From: Macrolepiota albuminosa
Taxonomy: Eukaryota > Basidiomycota > Agaricomycetes > Agaricales > Agaricaceae
DNA length: 64,000 bases
Direction of reading: 5' to 3'
Assembly: GCA_027475525.1 (NCBI GenBank)
Contig: JAMWFC010000090.1
Span: 1 to 64,000, forward strand
Shown here: positions 23,312 through 36,046 of the stretch, one piece after another
Position numbering within the stretch: the stretch's first letter is position 1
Layout of the letters: each line of letters begins with the position of its first letter
Notes under the pieces: model-generated
Database searches by the model: none
What the model was told of the DNA's origin: nothing
The model's input: the letters and a program-made list of their open reading frames with translations, nothing else
Position numbers and translations under genes: made by a program

Positions 23312-24677
23312 ACTAGTCTGGAGGTTTGTTGTATTGCCTAATTGGCGACTTGTATATCTTCTCTTGTCCATTGTATGTATAAATGTCGAAAACTAAGTTA
23401 CAATGATGTATATGGATATGTATTACCATATATATGACTTTTGACTGATGCAGTTGATAGTGGATAAGCCACAGGTCCTGAGCAATGCTCAATGACAGGT
23501 ATAAGTGGCATAGATTCTGCCAGCCCAGTCAGTTGCAATACGCGGTACCGCCACACAGCCCAGAAGTGGGTGATTTTTTCAGGTATATATTTGATGAATG
23601 TGTTGTTAATGATTGATAACAAGAAGAACTGGTTCACCTAGAAGACCCCTGTTACAAAACAAAACCGGGAAAATAAATTGTTTAAAGATACTTCTCCTGA
23701 TTCGAACCGCGCAGCGGAAGAGGAGTATCGGCAGTACCAAGGTTTTTTTGAAGACCATACTTGGAGAAACGTACTTGAACGTGAACTATTGTTGAGCAGA
23801 GGCCTCCGCAAAGGGTCCTTACCCTCGGAACCCGCCTTTACGCCGGTGAAAAAGAAATTGCAAAACCGTTGCATGGATGACAATGCAAGACCGTTGCATG
23901 TGAGTTGGCTGATGAATGAAACCCTGGACCCTACTGTTTCCTGCCCAGCATCTGCCAAACACTGGCACTGAGCCGGAAACGGCCCAAACTCGGCGATCCG
24001 TAAAGTGCTGACCACGCAGAGGCCACCGAAAACGCACACTGGCACTGAGCCGGAAACGGCCCAAACTCGGCGATCCGTAAAGTGCTGACCACGCAGAGGC
24101 CACCGAAAACGCTCTTACCCTCGAAACCCGCGTTTACGTCGACACCTTGAAGATTCGATTAGCATCTGCATTCCTAGAATCTTGTCACAGGCCGATATGT
24201 GGTAAAGAGAATCATGTATGAACCAAGTTCACGAAAGGTATGGGATCAGGGTCGCCACGACGACTTGTTTTGTAGCTACGGATCACTCGAGAGGCTCGAT
24301 CGGACGGGCTATGAGTCTCCGCCACTACTGATGATGTCCACCTACCTACGGAGACTTTTACCAAAGATCCCGGATTGCTCGCACTTTGTGGCTAATGTAA
24401 TCGACCAAGTCATGATGAGAGAAAACCCACTCATGCTACACTCACTTTGCATTCACTTCTCGTCGGCTTTTTTTGTCTGCCTTGCGCCTTGCATGTCTCA
24501 CTCTGGAGTGTATCTCGGCTCCTAGACAGTAAATGTTGCATGAATATGTATGTTATGTCACAGCTTGTGCACTATAAAATCTGGCCCCAGCCTGTTAAAG
24601 CCTTCATCACACTTAGAGACTTCCTGAGCCATATCCAAGTTCCTTCAGTCAACTAGTACTCGATTCAGCACACCACA
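23312..24677. other. Intergenic region, no gene recognised
   Basis: Short ORFs (e.g. 24199-24525) show no domain. The 77-bp duplication at 23959-24112 lies here. A TATA-like CACTATAAAATC sits at about 24,570, roughly 105 bp upstream of the next ATG, and fits the promoter of the small secreted protein. Confidence 0.5.
23959..24112. repeat. 77-bp exact tandem duplication (23959-24035, 24036-24112)
   Basis: Intergenic copy pair, identical throughout. Confidence 0.95.
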
Positions 24678-25236
24678 ATGCTTTCCCTCCGCGCAGCCTT
24701 CCTGTTTGTCGCTGCAAACCTTGCAGCGGTCTCCTTCGGTGCGCCCGTTGGAGATACAGGTTCCAGCAGTGAGTATTTTAAGTAGCTACGGTCCTTGGTC
24801 ATGACTTGTTTTAACTTGTTCCTTTGAAAACTTGGCAGCTGGAAACCATCTGTAAGCCATGTTTATCGACAATTTCAAAGACTGTTCATGTTCAATGCTT
24901 CTAGTGCCAAGAGGCAAATAGATGACTCGTACCTTCAAGATTACATCTGTCAGACAACTGGGTCATGTTCAATGCTTCTAGTGCCAAGAGGCAAATAGAT
25001 GACTCGTACCTTCAAGATTACATCTGTCAGACAACTGGGACACCGAGGCATGTTCCATTTTTCAGCCAGAGTAAGTAATAATTGTCCATAGTGTGACGTG
25101 ATTTTACATGCCCAACCATTTTAGAAAACAAGTTGATGACCAATGCGTGGCTTATCTGGTGTTGCGATATGGCGATTCAGATATGGAAAGTATTCGTGCT
25201 CAATGCACCGTCGATTCCAATTTGGCATTGTTTTAA
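24678..25236 (+). CDS. Small secreted protein with a KR processing site
   Basis: Starts at ATG 24678 with a clear signal peptide (LSLRAAFLFVAANLAAVSFG). Exons are joined by three introns. After the leader comes AKRQIDDSYLQDYICQTTG, where KR is a likely Kex2-type cleavage site; a last exon follows with DDQCVAYLVLRYGDS and AQCTVDSNLALF, stopping at 25236. The mature part has three Cys in my reading. No known domain; it is not a hydrophobin, which would need eight Cys in a fixed pattern. The 77-bp duplication (24886-25039) covers the third exon. The acceptor of the last intron is chosen for the best frame. Confidence 0.6.
24886..25039. repeat. 77-bp exact tandem duplication (24886-24962, 24963-25039)
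   Basis: Repeats an intron end and the AKRQIDDSY exon of the small secreted protein gene. Confidence 0.95.
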
Positions 25237-25811
25237 TGCTTGTACTTCATACTTAATAGTGTTGTTCTGTTCTGCCCATTTGTATGGTCCATGCTACTAG
25301 TCGAAATAGTCATCATGCATTGAATTTTTTTCCTGCAGTTCACGGTCATTTTTGAGTGATACTTCCACGAGTGCTCCTTGTGCTTCGAAGTTAACCTTTG
25401 TGGCATCTAGGTGTGAAGCAAGTGTACATTTAAGTCACGGAATACCTAGGTGCTATAAGTAACCGAAACTTGGGAGGACCTCGCACACAGATAATTTTCA
25501 ACGTTTCGGGGCGGTGTCTTTTGATCTTTCAGAAAGGCATAGAGGGTCAAATTGTAAATATTGTTGATCAGTAGTATGGCGTTATTCGTGCTATCAATAC
25601 ATGCCTTCCAGAGGTTGAAATAGTCCATCTTCTATAAAAGATAGTTGCGCAGTGCGCGGAACATATTAAAGGATCGTGGTATAAGGGTGACTTTGAACGT
25701 GCTTAATGAAGGACGGATGAGTTGGTCATGCCTGGTTCGATGATACAGTGGCGTGCAGGCTTGTGAGGCAAGAAGTTGAAACAATTAGGACGCAGATGGC
25801 TGTCTTGATAT
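25237..25811. other. Convergent intergenic region
   Basis: 3' flanks of the secreted protein (plus) and the membrane protein (minus). No gene seen. Confidence 0.55.
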
Positions 25812-26384
25812 TCACATATGGAGGAAACCCCAAGATATAATTCCGCAGATGGCGCCAAGTACGATGAGGACAATGAGGGCCCAAATGCACCTCATTGCCC
25901 AACGAACCTCGGCCTTCCTCGTCTCATCGACCAGGTACTGGCGTTCCACCTCTGTTTTGTCCGCCATCCATGGATTCTCATTGCATTGGTGATTGTCCGG
26001 CTCACGCAGAGGCAACCATACGAAGCAAGCTCCCAAAATCCAGAATGGGGGAAAGACTAAAAGTAAAAACTCAGCACCAAACACATCGGAAACCATCGTA
26101 TGATCCTCACGAAATCCAAATTTGAAGAAACACTCTGGTAGTGTCACAGGCTCAGGAGCCTTTAGCGAATATGTTGGAGGCATATCCTCAGCGTAAGGCG
26201 GAAGTAGGTCGACGACGCTATCGTGTCTGTTTTCACGAGTATACGTCGTATAGCCCAAGAAATCATGTGAGCTACGTTCCACTGGCACTGCAGAGGGTCG
26301 CGTGCACGCAGTGTTTGTAGCCGCGGTGGTAGGACGGCCTAACGTCAGCTGGATCTTAAGGCTAAAGATGGTGGTGAGAGACAT
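25812..26384 (-). CDS. Two-helix membrane protein, unnamed basidiomycete family (paralogue of 36047-36769)
   Basis: Frame from ATG 26384 to 25812. An N-terminal Pro-rich cytosolic part contains PPYAEDMPPTYS. Then come the landmark FKFGF, a hydrophobic hairpin FPPFWILGACFVWLP, a charged stretch with EVERQYLVDETRKAEVRWAM, and a C-terminal helix CIWALIVLIVLGAICGIISW. A 54-nt in-frame intron (26057-26110, GTGAGG...TTTTAG) is likely: its removal joins FGF to LFPPFW at the same place and phase as the intron in the paralogue at 36 kb. Without splicing, the frame merely gains 18 residues, so the intron is easy to miss. Function unknown. Confidence 0.7.
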   Translation of the reverse strand: MSLTTIFSLKIQLTLGRPTTAATNTACTRPSAVPVERSSHDFLGYTTYTRENRHDSVVDLLPPYAEDMPPTYSLKAPEPVTLPECFFKFGFREDHTMVSDVFGAEFLLLVFPPFWILGACFVWLPLREPDNHQCNENPWMADKTEVERQYLVDETRKAEVRWAMRCIWALIVLIVLGAICGIISWGFLHM

Positions 26385-26996
26385 TGGTGACAGCGGGCGT
26401 TAACGAGGGCGATTTGCGGGTGGCATTGTAAACTTCGCCAGTTATATATTCGTCCTGGCCTGACAGTGAGAACAGTGGATTGGTTCATGTCGACCAAGGT
26501 CGTCAGTGTAAATCGTTCCAGGCCATTGTTTCATTATTACTGTAAATGGAGTGATCCGGAAATTGCCAAACCAGGATATTTCTTACAATTCCCCACTCAC
26601 TCTTACTGTAGTTCATGGCTCTGCGCTTATTAGTGGCTTTAAGACATGCTGTTTGAAGGCCGAATTTAGGACTAAAACAATCTTTCGCGAGGTCAAACAA
26701 TGATTGTCTCATCATTAATCTTGTTACCATCCCGTCAGTTAACTTCTCAATGAGCTCAGGGCTCTTAAGGGTCATTGTCATAAAAGTACCTCAATGGCTT
26801 TGCATTCTCACTTAGATTTCTCAGAATGATACTAGTCATTTACCGAACCGGACACTGCTATGTCTTTTCTTTCCTATCTCTCGAAAAACGGGGACACCAA
26901 AACAACATAGATTTGAACAACTAATTTCACAACGCGGACATTTGTTTACTGCATAGAAGTTTGTTTCATCGCGGTTACCGATAAGACCTTGGATCA
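26385..26996. other. Intergenic region, no gene recognised
   Basis: An ORF at 26503-26781 (minus) has no recognisable domain or signal. It should include the promoter of the membrane protein gene. Confidence 0.5.
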
Positions 26997-27775
26997 TCAA
27001 AATCCGAGGGCAGCGATGGTCTGTGGGAAAGCACCCTCGTCCTGAAGGAACTGCTGGGCATCCAACATCCTGGACAGAGAAATTGATGAGACAGGAATTC
27101 CCAAAGGAAAAGAAAACAGCCTACGACGCACATGGTGTGAACAAGTGCCACGGAATTGGGGAGTGTGATATTGAACTGATTGATAGTGGCGGAAACCGAT
27201 GGGTCGAGACGACTAACGTCACTCGCGAACGTTGGGACAGCGGAAGGAGTCAAGCCAGAGAGCCCCGAGGCTAAGAGTCTATGCGACCATTCATACACTT
27301 TTCTGGCACACGAGGGAAAGAGTAATTAAGGCTTACGACATGACATCGGCGAAGAGAATACTGATATCATCGTTAGTGGGAAGGACGGTAGTCGAACCAC
27401 TGCTGACAGGGGTGTTCGCAAGGTCACTCTCTGCAGTGTTGAACGCGGTGATGAGAGTGTTGACCTGGACACCAATGGTACCGTCGTCGTCAGTTCCATT
27501 GGCTTGTAACAACACTAGATGACATTGGGTTGCCCGTATCAGCGTAAGACAGTCATTCGCAGAATTCCATATACAGGAAAGGATTACAGAGCGTTAAGAA
27601 AGACCCAGGCAATAGACTTACGGACGGTAGGCATCACAACATGGAGGACCCCATCGAGGGTACTAACAATATCGTTGATAGCAGCATTAGTATTGTTCGA
27701 CTGCCGCTTGCTGAGAGGATTAGCGACAGCGACAGCTGCTGCTGCGAGGGCCAAGAAGGTGCGGAACGCGAGCAT
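26997..27775 (-). CDS. Secreted HsbA-like (hydrophobic-surface-binding) protein
   Basis: Starts at ATG 27775 with a signal peptide (LAFRTFLALAAAAVAVANP) followed by LSKRQ, a KR processing site as in the secreted protein at 24.7 kb. Four exons end at 26997 with FPQTIAALGF. The mature chain is helical and lacks conserved Cys: INDIVSTLDGVLHVVMPTV, NTLITAFNTAESDLANTPV, SILFADVMS, EWSHRLLASGLSGLTPSAVP and SATINQFNITLPNSVALVH. The pattern of a helical four-segment secreted protein resembles HsbA proteins that coat hydrophobic surfaces. That family link is by overall pattern and moderate only. Confidence 0.65.
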
Positions 27776-29686
27776 GATTTCTAGTCAAGTCTACTGTGTG
27801 AGGGAAGCACAGAGTTAAGGGACGCCAAAGCAACAGCACCAGCAGTCTAAAAGACACTGTCTTAGGTGTGAGAGAATTTTGCGAGACTGTGAATGAGCTT
27901 CTTCATTTGAAATGTTTTTGGAACGTCAGGACCGGAGGTGTCCAATCATACTCAATGCGATTGAAGGGCGGGGACCATACGGGAATCGTGGCATTTTCTG
28001 AGCATATATTGCTCTAACCAAGTGCTGGGCATGTAATGAAACGAACGGCAATGCTCCTCATGAAAATTTCCAGCGTTTCAGGTGACTTTTCAGAGGCATT
28101 GGCATTGAATAGCCAAGAGTCTGGTTTAGAGAGGATGATAAGCCCAAGTCAAGTATCAAGTACAAATTTCAACTTCCGCCACGAAGCCTTCTTCCCACAA
28201 GGTCCCATCGTTGGGAACTTTCTGGTTACACGCTTCGTGGGATTTCTAGTCATCTCAAATTGAGGCATTTCTGTACGTTCGTCGAGGTGCCAAGGTCTTA
28301 TAAATCCCCACGATGGTCGCTTTTCAACGTTATCGCAACTGACTCACAAAGCCATTTGTTTGTAAAAACCATCCTCTCTCGACGTTGCTTTGATCTAAGG
28401 GAAATAATCTTCTGAGGTCTTACGGGAGGTTTCGATTACATTTCACCGAATCTCAGATGCCTGGCTTATTTGCAATCAAGCGCTAATGCTTAGATGTGGA
28501 GCCGGATATCTGGCGCACGCAGAGATTGTGCTATAAATTCATTCTTTCGTACAATAAGCTCTGCGCCTATTGGAAAGTCAAATTGGACAACATCATTCTT
28601 ACCCATGTCTCCGGATCCGGGTTCACACAGCTTAGTTCCCCGTGTAGAATGGCACGGTGGCATCTCTTATTTAGGCGTCACTTCTTCCTCCATTTGCTGC
28701 GCGTCATGTGGGAACCTCCAACTGGGTTCAAGTGTGACTTTGGACGCCTGTTTCTGAGCTAAACCAAGAGCTGTGGTCCAACGGTTCCAGTACTAGAATT
28801 TCAAAAATTTGAAAACCCATAATTATGGACCGGACTTAGGTTCTGTGAAGGTACAGAGCTCTCGTAGTGTCACAATCTTCTTTCAAGCACACATATAATT
28901 ATCAATGGGTCGAGATATGCCTTATTTGTCGACAGTCTGGGGTCACGCTGAGTTTTCGAAATATGAAGTCGAGGTTTGCTCAAGTCCATGGATGTTATCT
29001 GAAATCATTCTCCAAGTCAGACAGTTTGCTTGTCGTGATGACTGCCTGAAGTCGCGCGCGGTGATGTGGGTTAGACGATTGATGAAAAATGGATTGGACG
29101 TCGTAAAGATCTCTCGAAGAACTTGTAATTCACCCGGTATGACCTGTCCCTCGGCGACTCCGTGTAGCGGGAGTACCTGAAAAAGCCGTACTAGTTCCAA
29201 AGGCACTAAAAATCACTTTGAAGTCTCTGTTTCATCCGCTGTTGAAAGTTGATAGAGTGGTTCAATATTGTGCCAAGCGGGCAGGCTTCTGTTTTTGGGC
29301 GGGGTTACACCGGGGTAATCTTTAGGACACGAAACAGCATACTAAATTAGGCTTTTCTTTCAGCTTCTGTATGGTCACGGTGACTCGCCCGCGCATTCAA
29401 GATTTGATAATTCCATTTCCAGATATTATAATGGACCTTACAGTCGAGACAGAAAAGGCGATAATCTCGAACGGCGAGACTCAGGCTCCACATGAGGAAC
29501 AGGCTGAGGACGGCTCGATCACGTGTGTCAAAAAATTGCCAAGTGGCCTGATCCTGAACTTCAAGTAGGAAACATGAAAACCGATGATGATGGAAAGCCA
29601 TTTCTCTCTCTCCATCATCCCTTACGCCAGAGAAGCGTCAGCCCGAGTGTGCAGCGTCTGTCCTCGGTTGCGAAGTCATTATAACT
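27776..29686. other. Long intergenic region, no gene recognised
   Basis: Several ORFs of 60-100 codons on both strands, none with a recognisable domain or convincing splice extensions. The last part should contain the ERG3 promoter. Confidence 0.45.
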
Positions 29687-30900
29687 ATGGATATCGTGCT
29701 CCACATTGCAGATGAGCTTATCCTTGACAAACTCTGGGCTCAGGTCGTCCCATTGTCCGCTTTCGCCAACCAATCTTCACTCAACAACACTTTTGCAATG
29801 CCTGTTGGAAATGCCGCATCTACTTGGTCACAGATAGTAATGCACTTGCCGCATCCACCTATACCCGCGGACATCGCGTCACTATTCTCAGCCGCTGCCT
29901 CTTCTAGTTCGATGCCACAAATTTCCGCGTGGCCCAGAGACTACGTCCCACGACAGCTCGTTTCACTATGTGCAATTACTCTCATCGGCATCCACGTTCT
30001 GTATTTCCTCTTCGCCTGGCTCTCATATACCTTCATATTTAACCACGAAATGATGCGTCATCCCCGGTTCTTGAAGGACCAGATTAAACTTGAAATTCAA
30101 TGCAGCTTGCGCGCATTTCCTGTAATGATGCTGTTGACACTTCCGTGGTTCCAGGCAGAGGTGATGGGGTATTCAAAACTCTATGACGGGCTGGACACCT
30201 ATGGCTACTTCTATCTTGTTGCATCAGCGCCATTGTGGGTATTTTCATCCTATTTCGTCCGCAATAAGCTGAGATGGCACTATAGATTCTTGCTTTTCAC
30301 CGACTACTGTATCTATTGGATCCACCGGTGGCTTCATCTACCCATATTTTACAAGACGTTACACAAACCACATCACAAGTGGCTCAGTACGTTCCACCAG
30401 CCTTTCTTGGAGCTGCAACTAAAGGAGGCTTGCAGTTCCTACACCGTTCGCTTCTCATGCCTTCCATCCTGTTGATGGTTACCTGCAATCCGTGCCGTAC
30501 CACCTTTTCGTCTTCCTCTTTCCTCTTCATCGGGTTATGTACCTCGTTCTCTTCGTTCTCGTCAACTTCTGGAGCATATTCGTACGCTTTTTTTCATTTA
30601 GTTAATACGCCTAACTAATTGACTACTCGTAAGATCCATGACTCTGATATGGTTACCGGCCATGCATTGGAGAAAATTATCAACGGCCCTGCGCACCATA
30701 CGCTGCATCACTTATACTTCAGTGTCAACTATGGCCAGGTACGTCACCCTTTCGATAAAGTCAACGTAAACCGTCCAACTTCCTTGTCTCTTCAGTACTT
30801 TACATGGGCAGACCGTTTCGGAAACTCGTACCGGCAGCCTGAATCATCTTTGGACCCTTTACTCGAGGTTCAAGCGCTTGATGCCGCCAAAAAACAATAG
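29687..30900 (+). CDS. erg3: C-5 sterol desaturase
   Basis: ER membrane di-iron enzyme of ergosterol synthesis that introduces the C5=C6 double bond. Exons: 29687-30386, 30436-30581, 30634-30738 and 30796-30900. ATG 29687 leads [20 protein letters not shown]. Membrane helices include [20 protein letters not shown] and [12 protein letters not shown]. All three His boxes are present: HRWLH, HKPHH and HHTLHH. The C-terminus carries [15 protein letters not shown] and ends at 30900 (LDAAKKQ). Length and layout match fungal ERG3, and no defect is seen. Confidence 0.95.
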
Positions 30901-31834
30901 ACAACGATTCAGGGGAATCCGTATATTTAAATATCTATCTAATCTACACTACAGGCCTCTGTTGCAGTAGTGGCTTGTACTCATCATACCTCTTGACATC
31001 ATGCTTGCATATACTTACATGATTTGGAATGAGATCCTTGCAGAACGCTTGCCGGGAGGGTCGGATACGACAGTCTTATTATATTTCACTATATGGCGCG
31101 CAATTTTTACATACCTTGGACCTCAATCTCAATCTTTTGAATGGAACTGTTACTACGTAGGAAACAGGCATTTAATCAACTGATGGGTATGCACCTTGCG
31201 TGTCTTAGATTCCATTGAAAGTCGCACTATAAGGCTTTAATTCGGAAAAAGATCATCAAAAGACTGCTTCTTGGCTTCCAATCAACTGATCATCTGATTT
31301 GTGGTCGCAAAATGGATTTTTTTCTGGAACATGCACAGCTTTGGTGTCTGATTGCTCTGAAAAGGAGCCAAGGAAAGAGCTACCCAGAGAACTGCTGTTC
31401 AGACTTTGAAGAAGCTTGACACAGGCCTACTAGTAGCGATGGTGGACCCGTGTATCCTGTACGTATTGACAAGAAGCATGGTCCTTGTACCCTAGAACAC
31501 GATGATCATATGCTTTGGAACAAAAACCGTGACGAAATGGTAGATCATTTTCGGCAATTCCTATTTGTGGTACGATCCTGCAAGTGGGAACCAAGGATAT
31601 TGGCCAGCGCATATCTAGATGATCCATACAAATCTCCAATATTGTGTGTCGATTAAGAAATAATGCAGAACTCCTACACTGATCCGGGAAACGAAAGGGA
31701 TCAAGTGTACTGTCCACTTCAAGACTAACTCCTTCAAGCAGTGTCTCAAAATGCAACTATAAAGTGGCCGGTTTATCTGTCAGTGTCTATTGATCCTCTT
31801 GATGCATCTCTTACCTCTGGCTTACAGAGAAACG
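30901..31834. other. Intergenic region, no gene recognised
   Basis: AT-rich; short ORFs without domains. Holds the ERG3 3' region and P450 promoter. Confidence 0.5.
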
Positions 31835-34055
31835 ATGTTTTCCATCGTGGCAGCCTCTGTCGTATGTACCACTGATACTCGCTCAAGCGCTCAACACTCA
31901 TTGACCCGATTCACTTCCGCCTTAGCTCACTCATCTGATTTTCAAGCGAACAGAGACCCATAATCCAATACACCTCGTCGCCCTTCTTCTGGGAATTCCA
32001 GCTCTTCTCACATCTCTTGTTGCACGCCATTCCACTTCAATTTCAAGCGCTGCATTCATTGCGTTCACAACGTTCTGGGCCGCACTAAGCGCGTCGATAG
32101 TGCTTTATCGCCTGTCTCCTTTCCATCCACTCGCAAATTATCCAGGTCCATTCCTATGTCGCATTTCCAAAATGTACATGGCACTGCTTTCGCGCAGAGG
32201 GAAACAGCATACCTATTACCTGCAACTGCACGAGCAGTACGGAGATGTTGTCCGCGTCGGTAAGTTATCATGATCCCCGGATGCGCCCCATCAATGCGCT
32301 TTTGATATCGGCCACCTCGTCCCCGCCCCTGACCCCGAATAACGTGGCCTGTTTTTACGTAGGTCCCAATGAACTGTCGATCCGCGATGTGGGTGCCATC
32401 ATGCCAATGATGGGTCCCCAGGGATTACCAAAAGGGCCATGTCAGTTACCTCTGTCCTCTCCACGATACGAAAAATGACGATCCGTAGTCTGGGATGGTC
32501 GTGTCCCCGAGGTCGAGACAACGAAACCAATGATCGCATTGCGTGATAAAGTACAACACACGAGACGCAGACGCCCATGGACGCGCGCGTTCAGCACAGT
32601 TGCTTTGAAGGGATATGAGAACATGATTACAAACCGGTGTGTACAGTTGGTCGAAGCCGTAGGCCAGCAGAGCGGTGTGGTCGATATGGCGAAATGGATT
32701 TCGTACTTCACGTACGTCCCTGTTCTACCCGTTCAGACTGCGATATTCAGGAGATTCCAGATACGATATCATGAACGACTTGGCGTAGGTTTTTTTTTTG
32801 ACCCGTCGTTTATTACCTTGGACCGGTCTGAACGATGGCATCAGTTTCGGCGGAGGTACAGAAATGATGAAAGAGGGAGATGTCAACGGACTGTGGCATC
32901 TCCTCGAAGCTGGACAAATGTAACGAAAATCAAGACATCAAACTTCAAGCTTCAAGATCGCTGACTGATTGCCTTTCAGAAACGCCATCTTCATGAGCCA
33001 CGTGCCATGGCTAGGGGCCCTCTTCTTGCAGTTTCCTAACTTGGCGAAAGACCTCAAAGCCTTCAGAAATCACGCGAAGAAGTGCGCCATGGCGCGCAAG
33101 AAGCGTGGGTCGCCACATAAGGATCTGTTTTACCACCTTGTACGCGTCTTTCCACCCATTAGAGACCATTTGCCCTTGTTAAAAGTATCTAGATTGACGA
33201 AGAAGGAATCTTGCCGACTCCTCCGACGGTGTTTGAAGTAGTCAGTGACGGTGCGGGCCCATCGCGCACATTCAAATAGAAAGCTGCTGACGACATCATA
33301 GGCGGTCTTGCGATCGTTGCTGGAGCAGATACGACCTCAAGTGCAATCACAAATCTTGTTTATTTGCTACTGGCCAACCCGAGTACCTACAAGCGTCTGC
33401 AAATGGAGATTGACGCGTTAGGAGACGATATAATGGACTACGCGAAGCAAGCGCACCTTCCGTATCTCACCGCTGCATTGTACGTTTCCACATATTCGAA
33501 CTTTCTTTTATCCACCGATCCACTTTGGGTAGGAATGAGAGCCTTCGCCTCTACCCGCCCGTCCTCAGCGGAAGCCAGCGATACGCCGATACCGAAAAGG
33601 TCATCGGGCCTTAGTGAGTCTTTCTATGCCTTACGCCTCGGCCTCCTCGTTTGACTATCCCAATCAGCTACGTCCCTGAAGGCACAAGTACCTTCATCCC
33701 GTTCTTTTGCCTCCACCGCGACCCCAGGTACTTCTCACCGCTTCCCAACTCGTTCCTCCCCGAACGCTGGCTACCCGCCGACCAACAATCCCTCCTCGAA
33801 CCAGGGATATTCAAAGATCCCTCATGTACTATCACGAACCAAGCGGCATTTATACCCTTCTCAGTGGGCCCGTCGAACTGCGTAGGGAAGAATCTCGCGT
33901 GGATGGAGATGAGGATGTTGATGTGTTTGTTGATGCAGAGGTATGAGATGAGGTTCGAGGAGGGATATGATGTGAAAAAGTGGGATGAGGATATGCATGA
34001 TTACTTTGTGATGATGAAAGGGAGCTTGCCCATTGTTTTGACGCCCAGGAAGTAA
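31835..34055 (+). CDS. Cytochrome P450 monooxygenase
   Basis: Microsomal heme monooxygenase. Starts at ATG 31835 (MFSIVAASV) with an intron soon after. Membrane anchor helices lie around LVALLLGIPALLTSLVA and AALSASIVLYRLSP, followed by the proline hinge NYPGPFL. The core includes YGDVVRVGPNELSI, the I-helix AGADTTSSAI, the ExxR motif (EALRLYPPV), and the heme-binding loop FSVGPSNCVGKNLA with the axial Cys. The C-terminus is SLPIVLTPRK at 34055. Many short introns are needed to join these; I see no inactivating change. The basidiomycete CYP family and substrate cannot be fixed by eye. Confidence 0.9.
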
Positions 34056-36046
34056 AAAATTACACGCATAACTGGTCATGCCTAGTTTATAAGTAATCAT
34101 TTAATTGCTTCGTCTCACGAATGTTCAAGGTGGCGCCCTAGAAGACGTTTGAAATGATCCTGATATGAGTTCCAACGAAGTCAGTTTTGTGAAGTAGTTG
34201 CTATTGTTATATTGTGAGAAGCGCATTGGAAAATTATCGTGTTGATGATGTAGTCGGGTTGAAGAGGATGGAACGAGCAAGGATTTCAAGGTTGCTGTGT
34301 TGGTGTGTTTTCTGATACACATGCACATGTCTTGTCAGAGATCATCCGTTCATGTGGTTGATGAATGAATTTACGAGTGGCGCCGGGATGATGTCCAAAC
34401 TGCATAGACTTCGCATGGACCGACATCTTCTTGGACGCCATCAAGATGAGTACGAGAAAGTTTTCTGCCTGAAGCGAGTAATGTCAAGTGGGTGAGAAGT
34501 TTTTCTTTTTCCCCCGCCCTGGAGGGAAGGTTCAGAACACAGGGAAGAAAAGAGACAACGAAAATCGGCATCGCCACTGGCTTCATTTCTTTCATCGCCA
34601 TTTCGACTCGATTCCGCATTTTTTTTTGGCATTGCATCTGCAGATCACAATGATGGAGACATGCTCGCTCGAGCCGTCGGTCGCAATCCGAAAAGCCCTT
34701 ATGATCCCGTCGGCGCCAAGTGAAAACATTGGCTCATCAGAATTTAATCCTAGCACAAATCAGAGTTAAGCGCCGAACCTCGTCCATGCGGTATCGCCCA
34801 CTTGTGAGTTTATGACAAGTGACTTGTAGAAGGCCGAAGCGAATATACTAGCTGGATCGTTGTTCGTGTATGTGTGTCGTGTCGCTGGCGTTATGTAGCG
34901 CTGGGAGAAACTTTGTCCCGCCCGTCCAAGTAGGTATGGAGGCGATGACGATGCGATGTCATTCGTCATGTTTATTGTCGAATAAATCGGACTACCATCA
35001 AGTTAAGACACTTATATGGCATTTGGGATAAATATTGTGTGTATAAGTCAGCATTTTCCCGGTGCCACCGGCAGAAAATGTCATTCGCCACTGGGATGCT
35101 TCACATGAGCATGGGAACTGTCAAAAAGCTTTCTCCTCGCGTCTTCAAGTTGTGTTTTCGAGCCTGAGCCGAATTTAAGCTTGTTTTCAGTACTTATGTG
35201 AGCGCAAAGGATTTTTGAATTACCAAGTCTGTCAACGTACATACATACATTCATAGATCCATGCATTCGTGCCAGCATAATCTATCGAATTATAAACATC
35301 ACCCTTCTCAGGATGTCCTTAATTTACAGATGGAACCAAAGACTTATTTTAAACTCAATCTCTGACCCCCGAATCGGAACACGTTGCAGCTCTAATGACG
35401 AGACTCTTCAAATGTCATAATGGATTAGATACTGTCACTAACAGAGTTAGAGTCAGGAAAAGTCTTTCCTTGCGCATAAGTTGATGGAAGAGCTCCGAAT
35501 AATAATTCTAATACATAATATGGAGCTGCGTGGACACGTGTTCGCTGATGTTGTCGTGACCATAGCGTCCGCCCTGAGGACGAGTGCACAGGAATCGATG
35601 TTGGATAATTGAATAAGTAAGGGCCGAATCATCGATGTGAGGGTAAAAGCTGTGAAGCGTCCGAAATGGAACGGTTGCGGCAACACAAGGACCCTCAGTG
35701 AGTATTCAAATGATAGATGCGCTTCACGGAGTCTGAGAGGCTTTCGGAGATAAAGTACCTCAGCGGTAGCTTAAAAAGTACCCTGGATCCATGGGGAAAA
35801 GGTACCTATGGCAGTGCAGTGCGACGCGAGGCGAGGAGGGCCTTGAATTTAAAAGACCCGTGATTAGGCATCATTGTGATTTCGATGATGAATGGATATG
35901 GGTGTAATGACACAGAGTTGCGGTGCAAGAAAGGAAACTGCCATGGCCACCGGCACAACTACGTCAGTACGTACATATATGTATGCATGGGTAAGATGCA
36001 TGTCGCCCACTTGAAGGACAGTTCTGTCTTTCCCTCACAGACTAAC
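34056..36046. other. Long intergenic region, no gene recognised
   Basis: Only short shadow-like ORFs. Two stretches near 34,300-34,700 and 35,500-35,700 are purine- or pyrimidine-rich but encode nothing recognisable. Confidence 0.45.

Noticed and set aside
24199..24656. Two overlapping plus-strand ORFs (108 and 69 codons)
   Set aside because: No domain, signal peptide or conserved-looking segment.
24678..25236. Hydrophobin
   Set aside because: Only three Cys in the reading frame, without the paired CC pattern.
29687..34055. ERG3 plus P450 as a biosynthetic cluster
   Set aside because: Two neighbouring metabolic genes only; no backbone synthase, transporter or regulator, and ERG3 is a primary-metabolism gene.
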